Shown here: piece by piece, positions 60,127 through 64,000 of the stretch | Numbering within the stretch: the stretch's first letter is position 1 | How the letters are laid out: every line of letters starts with the position of its first letter | NCBI RefSeq assembly: GCF_015461845.1 | Contig: NZ_JACOPW010000004.1 | Span: 1-64,000 of the forward strand | Reading direction: 5' to 3' | Source: Pseudomonas mucoides | GTDB lineage: Bacteria > Pseudomonadota > Gammaproteobacteria > Pseudomonadales > Pseudomonadaceae | Length of the DNA: 64,000 nt | Program-made: the position numbers and the translations under genes | The notes under the pieces: model-generated | The model's input: only the letters and a program-made list of their open reading frames with translations | Database searches by the model: none | Told to the model about the DNA's origin: nothing

Positions 60127-61344
60127 TTAAGTACGGTACTCGGCGTTGATCTTCACGTATTCGTGGGACAAGTCGGTGGTCCAGATGGTTTCGCTGCAAT
60201 CGCCGCGACCCAGTTCGATACGGATGGTGATCTCTTCCTGCTGCATCACTGCAGCGCCCTGGGCTTCAGTGTAAGTCGCGGCACGCGCACCACGGCTGGC
60301 AATGCACACGTCGCCGAGGAACACGTCGATCTTGCTCACGTCCAGGTTCGGCACGCCGGCACGGCCAACGGCAGCCAGGATGCGGCCCCAGTTCGGGTCG
60401 GAAGCGAACAACGCCGTCTTGATCAGCGGCGAGTGCGCCACGGTGTAGCCGACGTCCAGGCATTCCTGGTGATTGCCGCCGCCGTTGACTTCAACGGTGA
60501 CAAACTTGGTCGCGCCTTCGCCGTCGCGAACGATGGCCTGGGCCACGTCCATGCACACTTCGAATACAGCCTGCTTCAACTTGGCGAACAACTCGCCTTC
60601 GGCACGGGTGATTTCCGGCAGTGCAGCCTGACCGGTGGCGATCAACATGCAGCAGTCGTTGGTCGACGTGTCGCCGTCGATGGTGATGCGGTTGAACGAC
60701 TTGTTGGCACCGTCCAACAACAGGTTTTGCAGCACATCGCGGGAGACTTTGGCGTCGGTGGCGATGTAGCCGAGCATGGTCGCCATGTTCGGACGGATCA
60801 TGCCCGCGCCTTTGCTGATGCCGGTGACGGTGATGGTCACGCCGTCATGCTGGAACTGGCGGCTCGCCCCCTTGGGCAGGGTGTCGGTGGTCATGATGCC
60901 GGTGGCGGCCGCTTCCCAGTTGTGGATCGACAGGTCGTCAAGGGCTGCTTGCAGCGCGCCTTCGATTTTCTCGACCGGCAGCGGCTCGCCAATCACACCG
61001 GTGGAGTAAGGCAGCACCAGGCTGGCATCGACGCCCGTCAGCTCAGCCAGTTTGGCGCAAGTGCGCTCGGCGGCGGCCAGGCCAGGTTCGCCAGTGCCGG
61101 CGTTGGCATTGCCGGTGTTGGTCAACAGGTAACGCACCGGGCCTTGCACGCGTTGCTTGGCCAGGATCACCGGGGCGGCGCAAAAGGCGTTCAGGGTGAA
61201 AACGCCCGCGACGGTGGAACCTTCGGCGCAGCGCATGACCACAACATCCTTGCGCCCCGGGCGCTTGATGCCGGCCGAGGCGATACCGAGTTCAAAACCG
61301 GCAACCGGGTGCAACGTTGGCAAAGGACCAAGACCAACAGCCAT
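60127..61344 (-). CDS. argJ: Bifunctional ornithine acetyltransferase/N-acetylglutamate synthase
   Basis: Arginine-biosynthesis enzyme of 405 residues that recycles acetyl groups between acetylornithine and glutamate. It is self-cleaved; the cleavage segment GAGMIRPNMATMLGYIATDA has the Ala-Thr pair whose Thr becomes the nucleophile. GIKRPGRKDVV and the C-terminal NGGGNHQECLDVGYTV segment are further family marks. I chose the ATG at 61342-61344 (MAVGLGPLPT). It is downstream of secA, as in P. aeruginosa. Confidence 0.96.
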   Translation of the reverse strand: MAVGLGPLPTLHPVAGFELGIASAGIKRPGRKDVVVMRCAEGSTVAGVFTLNAFCAAPVILAKQRVQGPVRYLLTNTGNANAGTGEPGLAAAERTCAKLAELTGVDASLVLPYSTGVIGEPLPVEKIEGALQAALDDLSIHNWEAAATGIMTTDTLPKGASRQFQHDGVTITVTGISKGAGMIRPNMATMLGYIATDAKVSRDVLQNLLLDGANKSFNRITIDGDTSTNDCCMLIATGQAALPEITRAEGELFAKLKQAVFEVCMDVAQAIVRDGEGATKFVTVEVNGGGNHQECLDVGYTVAHSPLIKTALFASDPNWGRILAAVGRAGVPNLDVSKIDVFLGDVCIASRGARAATYTEAQGAAVMQQEEITIRIELGRGDCSETIWTTDLSHEYVKINAEYRT

Positions 61345-61405
61345 GAATGCGCTCCTCAAAAAATGTAGTCATCACCGTCATGCGATGAACGGCGGTATTA
61401 AATGG

Positions 61406-61439
61406 CAAAACGCCGCGACGGCTGATGCCGGTCGCGGCG
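61406..61439 (-). terminator. Terminator after secA
   Basis: CGCCGCGAC and GTCGCGGCG form a 9-bp stem with an 11-nt loop; the minus strand continues TTTTGCC. It lies between the secA stop and argJ. Confidence 0.8.
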
Positions 61440-61466
61440 CGGGTATTTCAGCGTTTGAAACGGGTT

Positions 61467-64000
<2,534 letters not shown>

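Overview
The window reads as chromosomal DNA of a fluorescent-group Pseudomonas. It is GC-rich, nearly every gene is a recognisable Pseudomonas core or near-core gene, and several blocks keep the gene order I recall from P. aeruginosa and P. putida. I see no prophage, insertion sequence, CRISPR array or rRNA operon. The repeats present are short REP-type palindromes, mostly as inverted pairs (REPINs), in at least six intergenic spaces.

Layout. 1-15710 is the periplasmic glucose-uptake and Entner-Doudoroff cluster: oprB (cut by the left edge), gtsD/C/B/A, an AGE-family sugar isomerase, the gtrS/gltR two-component system, glk and edd, all leftward, then divergent gapA-mgsA and a chemoreceptor. 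15822-18138 holds a CaiB-like CoA transferase of odd domain order and an AlkA-type DNA glycosylase. 18135-25347 holds two divergent ArcD-type antiporters and the arginine deiminase operon arcDABC, followed by a small DUF5064-type gene. 25551-33334 is a TyrR-like activator (gcsR) and the glycine-cleavage/serine-deaminase operon gcvH-gcvP-sdaA-gcvT. 33739-36012 has a cold-shock gene, an RDD membrane protein, nadA and tRNA-Lys. 36076-54004 is a long, mostly leftward housekeeping block (queC, queE, cpoB, pal, tolBARQ, ybgC, ruvBAC, yebC, aspS, an FmdB-like protein, a ribbon-helix-helix protein, a membrane-bound cold-shock protein, slyX, a HIT protein, oprD, a MscS channel). 54143-64000 carries yajQ, panE, a sensor kinase without an adjacent partner, a PduO-type adenosyltransferase, a Nudix-ThiE fusion, a glutathione transferase, argJ and most of secA (cut by the right edge).

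How it works together. Glucose enters through OprB, is carried by GtsABCD, is phosphorylated by Glk and flows through Edd to triose phosphates and GapA. Two good HexR-type operators lie between edd and gapA. An 18-bp palindromic motif recurs before oprB, gtsA and the AGE gene, and A-rich Hfq/Crc-like motifs sit at five translation starts, so the cluster looks controlled at both transcription and translation. The arc operon has a well-placed ANR-type box. The gcv operon has a textbook sigma-54 promoter with three TyrR-like boxes upstream. oprD has a pair of ArgR-like half-sites spaced 21 bp.

I do not see a wholly new multi-gene system. The observations most worth checking are the apparently permuted CoA transferase, the shared palindrome in the glucose regulon, the GcsR/sigma-54 control region, the REPINs inside operons, the empty tRNA-Lys island site and the sensor kinase that seems to have lost its neighbouring response regulator.
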